Shown here piece after piece: positions 1 through 6,793 of a DNA stretch of 8,167 nt; the first letter of the stretch is position 1, and the number at the start of each line of letters is the position of its first letter. The stretch comes from an uncultured Pseudomonadales bacterium (GTDB lineage Bacteria; Pseudomonadota; Gammaproteobacteria; Pseudomonadales; Pseudohongiellaceae), in contig CALKDE010000197.1 in NCBI GenBank assembly GCA_938082955.1, positions 1-8,167 of the forward strand, read 5' to 3'. The notes under the pieces are model-generated. The model was not told the DNA's origin, ran no database searches, and saw nothing but the letters and a program-made list of their open reading frames with translations. The position numbers and the translations under genes are program-made.

Positions 1-714
1 ACAGTCGCCTATGCGAAGAAGATGGGAAAAATACCCATCGTGGTCAATAACTGCCCAGGCTTTTTAGTTAATCGCATTCTATTCCCTTACTTCGGTGCTT
101 TCTCGCGTTTGATAAACGATGGTGCTAATTATAAGCAGATCGATAAGGCGATGGAGCGATTCGGCTGGCCTATGGGGCCCGCTTATTTGTTGGATGTTGT
201 TGGTCTGGATACAGCGGTTCATGCGCAGGCTGTTATGGCGGCAGGGTTCGAGCGTATGAAGTTGGATATTGACACCGTAATAGACAAGCTATTTGAACAC
301 AAAGACCTTGGGCAGAAATCCGGCAGTGGCTTCTATCTCTACGAGAACGACAAGAGGGGCAAGCCGAAGAAACTTCCGAACCCAGCAACTGAACAGCTTG
401 CCGCTTCGATGGCATCTACAAGCAAAGAGTTTAAGGATGAAGAAATAGTGCAGCGAATGATGGTTGCCATGTGCATGGAGACTATTCGCTGCCTGGAGGA
501 TGGAATCGTAAGTACGGCTATCGAGGCGGATATGGGATTGGTGCTTGGCATTGGCTTTCCGCCATTTCGCGGTGGAGCGCTGCGCTATGTCGATAGCCTG
601 GGCCTGAGCCAATTTTGTGAGATCGCCGATAAATATGCGGGTCTAGGTGAGCTCTATCAGCCAACGGCGAAGCTACGTGATATGGCTTCAGCAAACGAAA
701 CTTTCTATAGCTAG
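1..714 (+). CDS. fadB: Fatty acid oxidation complex subunit alpha (FadB), C-terminal part, 5' end outside window
   Basis: FadB is the cytosolic multifunctional subunit of aerobic beta-oxidation (enoyl-CoA hydratase plus L-3-hydroxyacyl-CoA dehydrogenase) and pairs with the FadA thiolase. The reading frame is open from base 1, so the ATG at 22 is internal, and 237 C-terminal codons are visible. They begin at the end of the NAD-binding domain and contain both C-terminal 3-hydroxyacyl-CoA dehydrogenase domains. Diagnostic stretches are CPGFLVNR (about residues 18-25 of the visible part), FGWPMGPAYLLDVVG, and GIGFPPFRGGALRYVDSLG near the end. The hydratase domain and the dehydrogenase catalytic His/Glu lie upstream of the window. 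The protein stops shortly after NETFYS and lacks the extra tail of E. coli FadB, as in the ~715-residue Pseudomonas-type proteins. fadA follows after 80 nt, which supports the call. Identification is based on remembered family sequence. Confidence 0.96.
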   Translation, partial: TVAYAKKMGKIPIVVNNCPGFLVNRILFPYFGAFSRLINDGANYKQIDKAMERFGWPMGPAYLLDVVGLDTAVHAQAVMAAGFERMKLDIDTVIDKLFEHKDLGQKSGSGFYLYENDKRGKPKKLPNPATEQLAASMASTSKEFKDEEIVQRMMVAMCMETIRCLEDGIVSTAIEADMGLVLGIGFPPFRGGALRYVDSLGLSQFCEIADKYAGLGELYQPTAKLRDMASANETFYS

Positions 715-794
715 GGGTTTTATAAATAGCAGCAGAATTTTGGGCACCTGCCAGGTTACCTAAGCATGCCTTATATAAATTGTTAGGAGATAAC
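715..794 (+). other. fadB-fadA spacer with small inverted repeats
   Basis: This is an 80-nt gap between two genes that usually sit closer together. It contains ACCTG-C-CAGGT (746-756), which overlaps AGGT-T-ACCT (753-761), then an imperfect palindrome centred on GCATGC (about 763-775) and the A+T-rich stretch TATATAAAT (772-780). I could not place a convincing -35/-10 pair. The repeats could be an operator, a weak processing hairpin, or chance. No factor-specific site (FadR- or PsrA-like) is clearly matched. Confidence 0.3.
785..790 (+). promoter_or_regulatory. Ribosome binding site of fadA
   Basis: AGGAGA lies 4-5 nt before the ATG at 795. It decides the start of fadA: the in-frame TTG at 780 lies upstream of this Shine-Dalgarno and would add residues not found in the family. 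Confidence 0.8.
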
Positions 795-1970
795 ATGAAG
801 TTAAATGCCAGAGACGCCGTAATCGTAGATGGAATACGAACACCAATGGCTAGATCCAAAGGCGGTGCGTATCGCAACGTGCGTGCGGAAGAACTGTCAG
901 CGCGACTAATCAATGCACTCTTTGAGAGAAATGCGGGTGTGTCACCAGACGAAGTCGAGGATGTGATCTGGGGTTGTGTTAATCAAACTTTAGAACAAGG
1001 TTGGAATATTGCAAGAAATGCGGCGCTAATGTCTGTGTTGCCACACTCCAGCTGTGGGCAAACGGTAAATCGACTCTGCGGTTCCTCTATGTCGGCGCTG
1101 CATACCGCCGCTATGGCAATTCAGAGTAATAACGGTGATCAATTTATTGTCGGCGGTGTGGAACACATGGGCCATGTTGGAATGGTGCATGGCATCGACT
1201 TGAACCCTAAGGCCTCCAAGCATATAGCCAAGGCATCTTGGATGATGGGAGTAACGGCGGAGGTGCTAGCTAAGATGCATGGTATCAGTCGCGAACAACA
1301 GGATGAGTTTGCTGTTCGTTCCCATGCGCTTGCGCAGAAGGCGCGTGTAGGAGGTGGCTTTGCCAATGAAATAGTGGCAATCGAAGGCCATGATGCGCGT
1401 GGAATGAAAATTTTACTGGAGCATGATGAAACCATTCGGCCAGACACCACAGTAGAAGGGTTGGCACAGTTACGTCCAATTTTCGACCCTGCTAATGGCA
1501 CGGTTACCGCGGGTACTTCGTCACAGATATCAGATGGCGCATCGGCGATGTTGATGATGAGTGCCGAGAAAGCTCAGTCGCTAAACCTGAAAATTCGAGC
1601 GAAGGTGAGATCTATGGCCTATGCGGGTGTAGATCCGTCGATTATGGGTTACGGCCCAGTTCCAGCCTCGCACAAGGCGCTGAAGAAGGCAGGGCTCGCT
1701 ATTGAGGATATTGACTGTGTTGAGCTTAACGAAGCGTTTGCTGCACAATCGTTACCGGTTATCAAAGACTTAAAACTAACCGACGTATTTGAGTCAAAGG
1801 TAAACTTGAAAGGTGGGGCCATTGCTCTAGGTCATCCGTTGGGATGCTCGGGTACACGGATAACAACTACCTTGCTAAATAATATGGAAGACAATGACTC
1901 GACACTAGGCCTGGCAACGATGTGTATAGGATTGGGTCAGGGTATCTCCACGGTGCTGGAGAGAGTGTAG
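795..1970 (+). CDS. fadA: 3-ketoacyl-CoA thiolase FadA (acetyl-CoA C-acyltransferase)
   Basis: FadA is the thiolase (beta) subunit of the aerobic fatty acid oxidation complex. It cleaves 3-ketoacyl-CoA with CoA to give acetyl-CoA and a shortened acyl-CoA. From the ATG at 795 it has 391 residues, the usual length for Pseudomonas-type FadA. The N-terminus (VIVDGIRTPMARSKGG) matches the family. All catalytic elements are present: nucleophile Cys95 in NRLCGSSM, the NEAF motif at about 312-315, His347 in GGAIALGHPLGCSG, and the acid/base Cys377 in MCIGLGQG. The N-terminal thiolase domain covers about 1-265 and the C-terminal domain about 270-391. It lies directly after fadB. ttcA begins 5 nt after the stop codon, so the two are probably co-transcribed and may be translationally coupled. 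Nothing suggests loss of function. Confidence 0.98.
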   Translation: MKLNARDAVIVDGIRTPMARSKGGAYRNVRAEELSARLINALFERNAGVSPDEVEDVIWGCVNQTLEQGWNIARNAALMSVLPHSSCGQTVNRLCGSSMSALHTAAMAIQSNNGDQFIVGGVEHMGHVGMVHGIDLNPKASKHIAKASWMMGVTAEVLAKMHGISREQQDEFAVRSHALAQKARVGGGFANEIVAIEGHDARGMKILLEHDETIRPDTTVEGLAQLRPIFDPANGTVTAGTSSQISDGASAMLMMSAEKAQSLNLKIRAKVRSMAYAGVDPSIMGYGPVPASHKALKKAGLAIEDIDCVELNEAFAAQSLPVIKDLKLTDVFESKVNLKGGAIALGHPLGCSGTRITTTLLNNMEDNDSTLGLATMCIGLGQGISTVLERV

Positions 1971-1975
1971 ATCCT

Positions 1976-2869
1976 ATGTCTAGCGAATTACCCTTCAGTA
2001 ATAATGCCCTACTAGCAAGTGGCAAGCCTGCCGCAGTAGACCCTGGTGCTGGGAAGAACTCCTTGCTAAACCGTTCGCGCAAGAACCTGCGCCGAGATGT
2101 TGGCCGTGCGATTGCTGATTACAATATGATCGAAGAGGGCGACTTGGTGATGGTCTGTCTTTCCGGTGGGAAAGATTCCTATGCGATGTTAGATATCCTG
2201 CTAAGCCTGCAGAAACACGCGCCTATTGATTTTAAGCTACACGCGGTAAACCTCGACCAGAAGCAGCCAGACTTTCCAGAACATGTACTGCCGGCTTATC
2301 TCGATGCTTTAAAGGTGGACTACACAATTATCGAGAAAGATACCTACTCGATAGTTACCGATAAGGTTGAAGAGGGTAAAACCTATTGTGGTCTTTGCTC
2401 AAGGCTGCGTAGAGGAATTCTGTACAACCACGCGCAATCACTAGGTGCTACCAAGATAGCACTAGGTCACCACCGAGACGATATTGTAGAAACGCTATTT
2501 CTGAATATGTTCTATGGGGGTAAGTTAAAGGCGATGCCACCGAAGCTGCTGAGCGATGATAAGAGAAACATCGTAATTCGTCCTCTTGCTTACTGCAAAG
2601 AAAAAGAAATCTCACGTTACGCGGAGCTTAGTCATTTCCCCATTATCCCCTGTAACCTCTGTGGCACGCAGGACAATATGCAGCGACAGGCAATTAAGGC
2701 AATGCTGCAGCAGTGGGATAAAAGCCACCCGGGGCGCGTTGAAACCATATTTACCAGTATCGCAAATGTTTCGTTGTCGCAGTTAGCCGATACTAAAAAC
2801 TTTCCTTTTGCTGAGCTACAAACATATTCTCCGGACTCGGCAGAGCTAAATGTAGTTGAGCTCGTCTAG
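1976..2869 (+). CDS. ttcA: tRNA 2-thiocytidine(32) synthetase TtcA
   Basis: TtcA is a cytosolic ATP-dependent Fe-S enzyme that thiolates cytidine 32 of certain tRNAs. The 297-residue product has the PP-loop SGGKDS at 63-68, which activates the target base through ATP. It also has the CGLC pair (Cys138, Cys141) followed by SRLRRGILY, GHHRDDIVET at about 164-173, and IPCNLCG (Cys226, Cys229). Cys138, Cys141 and Cys226 are the expected iron-sulfur ligands in the family. About 28 residues before the conserved LLNRSRKNLRRDVG are variable. I chose the ATG at 1976 because the in-frame ATG at 1922 lies inside fadA and would force a 49-nt overlap. The best Shine-Dalgarno, GGAGAG (1958-1963), is 12 nt away, rather far, so the exact start is less certain than the identity. 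The gene is 5 nt downstream of fadA, an unusual partner. Confidence 0.96.
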   Translation: MSSELPFSNNALLASGKPAAVDPGAGKNSLLNRSRKNLRRDVGRAIADYNMIEEGDLVMVCLSGGKDSYAMLDILLSLQKHAPIDFKLHAVNLDQKQPDFPEHVLPAYLDALKVDYTIIEKDTYSIVTDKVEEGKTYCGLCSRLRRGILYNHAQSLGATKIALGHHRDDIVETLFLNMFYGGKLKAMPPKLLSDDKRNIVIRPLAYCKEKEISRYAELSHFPIIPCNLCGTQDNMQRQAIKAMLQQWDKSHPGRVETIFTSIANVSLSQLADTKNFPFAELQTYSPDSAELNVVELV

Positions 2870-2927
2870 TTTCTAGCGATGAAATATTTACTGACACCAA
2901 ATAGGAATACTCTGTGAACGCTGAGCT

Positions 2928-3140
2928 ATGAATATTCCTTTTCAAGATCTAAAAGTTGAAACACTGACGGCAATTATCGAAGAGTTCATAAGTCGTGAAG
3001 GCACCGACTATGGAGATCATGAGACTAGCCTGGAACAGAAAGTGCAACAGGTAATGAATCAATTGCAGCGTGGCAAGATAGTGGTCACCTTTGATCCGGA
3101 AAGTCAGAGTTGTGATTTACAAGTAGTTGCAGAGCGTTAA
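2928..3140 (+). CDS. yheU: YheU family (UPF0270) small protein
   Basis: This is a 70-residue soluble protein of a small, conserved gammaproteobacterial family whose function I do not know. Family features are the N-terminal IPFQDL, then EEFISREGTDYGDHE (about 18-32) and LEQKVQQV with a following QLQRGK; the C-terminus is variable. It is acidic, with no signal peptide, membrane segment or cysteine except one near the C-terminus (SQSCD). The start is forced: an in-frame TGA lies at 2922-2924, one codon before GCT and the ATG at 2928. No good Shine-Dalgarno precedes it; the nearest AGGA is about 21 nt upstream. It lies 58 nt after ttcA and 24 nt before the tusA-like gene, so it is probably part of the same transcript. 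Family assignment is from memory of E. coli YheU; no role can be inferred. Confidence 0.9.
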   Translation: MNIPFQDLKVETLTAIIEEFISREGTDYGDHETSLEQKVQQVMNQLQRGKIVVTFDPESQSCDLQVVAER

Positions 3141-3164
3141 TAGATAAGACAGCGAAGAATTATT

Positions 3165-3440
3165 ATGTCCGATCAAAAAAATCAAAAAGATATCGATGAG
3201 TCGGGCCTGGATGTCGCCTTAAAATTGGATGCCTCTGGTTTGTTCTGCCCAGAACCGGTGATGCTTTTACACAATAAAATTCGTGATATTGAAGCAGGGC
3301 AGCTACTGAAGCTAGTTGCTACTGACCCTTCAACTAGTCGCGACGTGCCTAAGTTTTGTCATTTTCTCGGGCATGAATTGCTCGAATCAATCGAGAAAGA
3401 CGGAAGCTTTGCGTATCTAATTCGCAAGGTCGAATCATAG
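3165..3440 (+). CDS. tusA: TusA family sulfurtransferase (sulfur carrier protein)
   Basis: Members of this family carry a persulfide on a cysteine. TusA itself receives sulfur from the cysteine desulfurase IscS and passes it to TusBCD/TusE and MnmA for tRNA U34 thiolation, and it also supplies other sulfur-using pathways. The 91-residue protein has the family signature LDASGLFCPEPVM with the carrier Cys28 in CPEP. ATDPSTSRDVPKFC follows (about 53-66, second conserved Cys66), then the C-terminal YLIRK. A 20-residue lysine/aspartate-rich N-terminal tail precedes the fold. Only a weak purine-rich stretch (GAAGAA) stands where a Shine-Dalgarno would be, but the ATG fits the family length. Its position close to ttcA suggests a small sulfur/tRNA-modification cluster, although TtcA is generally supplied by IscS. 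It could be a TusA-like paralogue rather than the orthologue; one genome window cannot tell. Confidence 0.92.
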   Translation: MSDQKNQKDIDESGLDVALKLDASGLFCPEPVMLLHNKIRDIEAGQLLKLVATDPSTSRDVPKFCHFLGHELLESIEKDGSFAYLIRKVES

Positions 3441-3484
3441 TTCTGGCTGCAACCCTGATTGAGATTGGATAGAGAGGGCCTTAT

Positions 3485-4426
3485 ATGACCGATCACAATG
3501 GTACCTACTATTTAGTAGATGGCTCTATTTATATATTCCAGTCGCATTTTTCTCCCCATGTGGAATGCGTCGATGCCGATGGTAACGAACTGAGTGCTGT
3601 CTACGGCTTTGCCCAATTTCTGCTACAATTTTTAAGGCGGGTTAAACCTGAGCGAATAGCGGTAGCGTTAGATGAAAGTCTTTTTAGTGGCTTTCGACAC
3701 GACCTCTGCCCAAACTACAAATCTAATAGGGAGTTGCCGGACGAAAACCTCGCGATGCAGCTAAAAGGCTGTAGAGAAATTTGTTCCATTCTTGGCATGG
3801 CATCCTATGCGAGCAAGAAGTACGAGGCTGACGATATCATCGGAACGCTCTCAGTAAGAATGTCCGAACTGCTGCCGGGAAACCCTGCACTGTGTATCGT
3901 CACTAGAGATAAAGACCTTTCACAACTGCTGCGGACTGACAAAGATTATATGTGGGACTACAGCGGCAATCGAAGGCGTTACAGGGCGGATATCCAAGAA
4001 GAATTCGGTGTAAGTCCTGAGCAATTTGCCGACTATCTAGGCCTCGTAGGTGATGCGGTTGATTGTATCACCGGGGTTCCTGGGGTGGGGCCAGTTAAGG
4101 CCAAAGAATTGCTGCGAAACTTTGCGAGCATGGACGGTATTTATGAAAACCTTGATGCGGTAGCAGGTCTTTCCTTGCGCGGAGCAGCCGGTTTGGCATT
4201 AAAGCTGGAGGCGCATCAGGCGGAGGCAAAGTTGAGTCGCAAGCTAGCTACTATTATCTGTGATGCCAATGACCAGCATGAGGGATTTGCACATGTGGTA
4301 CCCAGCTCGCTAGAAGTGGCGGCTATCGATATCTCTTCATTTGAAAAATTTCTTTCGAATTATAAGTTCACAAAAAATGATAGCGCGCACCTGCTTTCCG
4401 TTGCTGAACGCTTTTCAAACGAATAG
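3485..4426 (+). CDS. Stand-alone 5'-3' exonuclease/flap nuclease, PolA 5'-nuclease type with H3TH domain
   Basis: This family cuts 5' flaps and ends in replication and repair. The 313-residue protein aligns by eye with the 5'-nuclease domain of DNA polymerase I but has no polymerase part. The acidic metal ligands are all present: Asp12 (LVDGS), Asp63 (ALDES), Glu114/Asp116/Asp117 (YEADDIIGT), Asp142/Asp144 (TRDKDLSQLL), and Asp190/Asp193 in the GDAVD preceding the helix-3-turn-helix GVPGVGPVKAKELL (about 197-210). FRHDLCPNYKSNRELPDE (70-87) corresponds to the clamp region that holds DNA. E. coli Xni (ExoIX) is shorter (~251) and lacks part of this set, so I do not assign xni. About 100 residues follow the H3TH motif without a recognised domain. 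The Shine-Dalgarno is GAGAGG (3472-3477). It is 44 nt after tusA and 21 nt before pdxB, probably in the same operon. Confidence 0.9.
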   Translation: MTDHNGTYYLVDGSIYIFQSHFSPHVECVDADGNELSAVYGFAQFLLQFLRRVKPERIAVALDESLFSGFRHDLCPNYKSNRELPDENLAMQLKGCREICSILGMASYASKKYEADDIIGTLSVRMSELLPGNPALCIVTRDKDLSQLLRTDKDYMWDYSGNRRRYRADIQEEFGVSPEQFADYLGLVGDAVDCITGVPGVGPVKAKELLRNFASMDGIYENLDAVAGLSLRGAAGLALKLEAHQAEAKLSRKLATIICDANDQHEGFAHVVPSSLEVAAIDISSFEKFLSNYKFTKNDSAHLLSVAERFSNE

Positions 4427-4447
4427 CGTTGTCTTTGTAATATTACT

Positions 4448-5578
4448 ATGAAAATTTTTGCAGATAGGAACATTCTAGCGGTTGAGGCGAAATTTAGTCG
4501 CTACGGCGAGCTTCATCTCTTTGATGGTCGAAGCGTAGATCAGGCAGATCTTGTCGATGCGGATGCGCTACTTGTTCGCTCTATTACCTCTATCGATGAG
4601 ACTCTGCTAGGGGGGAGCAAGGTTCGTTTTGTCGGCACGGCGACCAGCGGTGTTGATCATGTCGATAGGGCCTATCTGCGCAATGCAGGTATACATTTCG
4701 TAGATGCAAAGGGCAGTAATGCGAACGCAGTGGTCGACTACTGCTTTACAGCCTTGGCCTGCGCTGCTTTACATAAAGGCTTCTCTTTTGCAGGCAGTAG
4801 GGTGGGTATTGTTGGCGCTGGTGCGGTCGGTGGTTTGTTCGCAGCGAAGCTCGAAGAATTAGGAGTTGAGGTTCGTTGCTATGACCCCTTTCTGGCGGCA
4901 AGAGGCGAGGGCGAGCTTGAATATTATTCGTTGGAGACAGTGCTCGAATGCGATGTTATTTCCTTGCATGTGCCGCTTACGGTCAGTGGTCCGTATCCAA
5001 CACTAAATCTGATAGGCGCTAAAGAACTCGCTGCACTGGAAAAAAATGCAATTTTGATCAACGCATGTCGCGCAGATGTAGTGAATGAATTAGCTCTGAA
5101 GCTGTTTCTTTCGAAGCGCGAAGATATCATGACTGTCTTCGACGTGTGGGCGGATGAACCTACCATTGATTCGTCTTTGGCTCAGTTAATTGATATCGCG
5201 ACACCTCATATTGCAGGTTATAGTGCGGAGGCAAAATCGAACGCGACGAAGATCCTAGCTCGAGCGTTTGAAGAGTATTTTAGGCTTGGTACTACTCCAG
5301 ATATTCAGGCTGGCGAGGAAAACTCCGATATTACCGTTGCCGAGAATGCCGCGGGAAAGTTGAGTCAGTGGAGCACCTTGCTAGCAGCGTTCCCCTTAAT
5401 TGAACTCAGTGAACAGTTTAAGCAGGCGCTGAGAAAAGGAGAGGGAGCTGAAGCGTTCGATTCATTACGAGAGAAGCTTTTACAAAGGCGCGAGTTTATA
5501 AGTAAGACGCTTAGAAGAAATACTTATTCCTCGGATCAGCAACAGCAACTTAGCGTTCTTGGCTTTCGCTTCGAATAA
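4448..5578 (+). CDS. pdxB: Erythronate-4-phosphate dehydrogenase PdxB
   Basis: PdxB oxidises 4-phosphoerythronate with NAD, the second step of the DXP-dependent pyridoxal 5'-phosphate pathway, in the cytosol. The 376-residue length matches the ~378-residue family. The N-terminus MKIFADRNI and the VRSIT and VGTATSGVDHVD motifs (41-73) belong to the D-2-hydroxyacid dehydrogenase catalytic domain. The NAD-binding GIVGAGAVG is at 120-128. Catalytic residues are Arg208 (INACRAD), Glu237 (WADEP) and His254 (TPHIAGYS). The C-terminal PdxB-specific dimerisation region (about 290-376) is present, including FDSLREKLLQRREF. Ala209 replaces the glycine that normally follows the catalytic Arg, and WADEP replaces the common WEGEP; both look tolerable. 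There is no obvious Shine-Dalgarno before the ATG at 4448. The start is fixed by family similarity and it lies 21 nt after the nuclease gene. The stop codon abuts the alaA stop codon. Confidence 0.97.
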   Translation: MKIFADRNILAVEAKFSRYGELHLFDGRSVDQADLVDADALLVRSITSIDETLLGGSKVRFVGTATSGVDHVDRAYLRNAGIHFVDAKGSNANAVVDYCFTALACAALHKGFSFAGSRVGIVGAGAVGGLFAAKLEELGVEVRCYDPFLAARGEGELEYYSLETVLECDVISLHVPLTVSGPYPTLNLIGAKELAALEKNAILINACRADVVNELALKLFLSKREDIMTVFDVWADEPTIDSSLAQLIDIATPHIAGYSAEAKSNATKILARAFEEYFRLGTTPDIQAGEENSDITVAENAAGKLSQWSTLLAAFPLIELSEQFKQALRKGEGAEAFDSLREKLLQRREFISKTLRRNTYSSDQQQQLSVLGFRFE

Positions 5579-6793
5579 CTACAGACGGTACTTCTCAAGC
5601 ACTCTTGCGATACCGGCTACAGCGGGCTCTAACTCATCCACTCGGGGAAGGAATACCAGGCGCAGGTGTTGCGTGTCTTCGATATTGAAGGCGCTACCTT
5701 GCACCAGAAGAATTTGTTCTTGCTCAAGTATGTCCATTATCAAGGCGACGTCGTCGTCAATCTTATAGACCGCCGGATCGAGTTTGGGGAACATATAAAT
5801 CGCGCCGCGCGGTTTTACACAACTTACACCTGGAATTTGAGTGAGTAACTCCCACGCTATATCGCGCTGCTGCTTCAATCGGCCACCTGGCAAAACCAGG
5901 TCATTGACACTCTGATAACCACCTAGCGCTGTCTGCACGGCAAACTGCGCTGGAACATTCGCGCATAGCCGCATATTGCTAAGAATTTCCAGGCCTTCTA
6001 TATAGCTGCTGGCATTTTCCTTCGGGCCGCTAAGAATCATCCAGCCGGAGCGAAACCCTGCGAGGCGGTAGGATTTGGAGAGCCCATTGAAACTAACGAT
6101 AAAAACATCATCACACAACGAAGCGATGGGAGTATGTACGGCATCGTCATAGACAATTTTGCTGTAAATTTCATCAGCAAAAAGAATGAGCTCATGCTTG
6201 CGACATAGCTGGATCAGTTGCAACAAAATTTCTTTGCTATAGACGGCTCCAGTTGGATTGTTTGGATTAATAATGACCAGCGCGCGCGTGTTGCTATTGA
6301 TTTTGGATTCTATGTCGAGGATATCGGGAAACCAGTCTGCTTGCTCGTCGCATACGTAGTGAACAGCGGTGCCACCACTTAAGCTTACAGCTGCCGTCCA
6401 CAAAGGATAATCAGGTGCAGGAACGAGCACTTCGTCGCCGTTATTTAAAAGTGCCTGCATCGCCATGGTAATAAGCTCGCTAACACCGTTTCCCAGATAG
6501 ATATCATCTATTCCTATTTCACGCACATTCAAGCGCTGGCATTCCTGCATAATCGCTTTGCGGGCAGAGAACAGCCCTTTTGAATCGCAATAGCCCTGCG
6601 CGGCAGATAGATTGTGGATTACATCATGCAGAATTTCATCGGGGGCATTGAAGCCGAAGGCGGCTGGGTTGCCAATATTGAGCTTTAATATCTGGTGGCC
6701 TTCCTCTTCTAGTTGCTTGGCTTGCTCTAATACTGGGCCACGGATGTCGTAACAGACATTGCCGAGTTTGTCGGACTGATAAATCGTAGTCAT
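5579..6793 (-). CDS. alaA: Glutamate-pyruvate aminotransferase AlaA (class I/II PLP enzyme)
   Basis: AlaA is the main alanine-forming transaminase of gammaproteobacteria (pyruvate + glutamate to alanine + 2-oxoglutarate) and is cytosolic. The 404-residue product matches E. coli AlaA (YfbQ, ~405 residues) along its whole length by eye. Recognisable stretches are NVCYDIRGPVL (12-22), LKLNIGNPAAFGF (36-48), AQGYCDSKGL, and APDYPLWTAAVSLSGG (126-141). Key residues are NPNNPTGAVYSKE with Asn179, ADEIY (206-210), the PLP-binding Lys240 in FNGLSKSYRLAGFR, and Arg378 in HLRLVFLPR, which would bind the substrate carboxylate. The start at 6793 (complement) fits the family N-terminus. A purine-rich AGAGAG (complement of about 6803-6808) lies about 9 nt upstream. 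The gene converges on pdxB with no intergenic bases and diverges from msrB across 201 nt. I see no disrupted residues. Confidence 0.97.
   Translation of the reverse strand: MTTIYQSDKLGNVCYDIRGPVLEQAKQLEEEGHQILKLNIGNPAAFGFNAPDEILHDVIHNLSAAQGYCDSKGLFSARKAIMQECQRLNVREIGIDDIYLGNGVSELITMAMQALLNNGDEVLVPAPDYPLWTAAVSLSGGTAVHYVCDEQADWFPDILDIESKINSNTRALVIINPNNPTGAVYSKEILLQLIQLCRKHELILFADEIYSKIVYDDAVHTPIASLCDDVFIVSFNGLSKSYRLAGFRSGWMILSGPKENASSYIEGLEILSNMRLCANVPAQFAVQTALGGYQSVNDLVLPGGRLKQQRDIAWELLTQIPGVSCVKPRGAIYMFPKLDPAVYKIDDDVALIMDILEQEQILLVQGSAFNIEDTQHLRLVFLPRVDELEPAVAGIARVLEKYRL

Noticed and set aside
780..794. TTG at 780 as the start of fadA, adding five residues
   Set aside because: The AGGAGA Shine-Dalgarno lies downstream of it, directly before the ATG at 795, and the ATG start gives the usual 391-residue FadA.
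289..913. Overlapping minus-strand frames opposite fadB and the fadB-fadA gap
   Set aside because: They are antisense to a conserved enzyme and have no Shine-Dalgarno or family resemblance; they are codon-bias shadows.
1139..1501. 120-codon minus-strand frame inside fadA
   Set aside because: It lies wholly opposite a well-conserved thiolase, its product has no recognisable motif, and it is explained as a shadow of fadA codon use.
1922..1975. ATG at 1922 as the start of ttcA
   Set aside because: It lies inside fadA in another frame and would add 18 residues unlike the family. The ATG at 1976 gives a 5-nt gap and a normal TtcA length.
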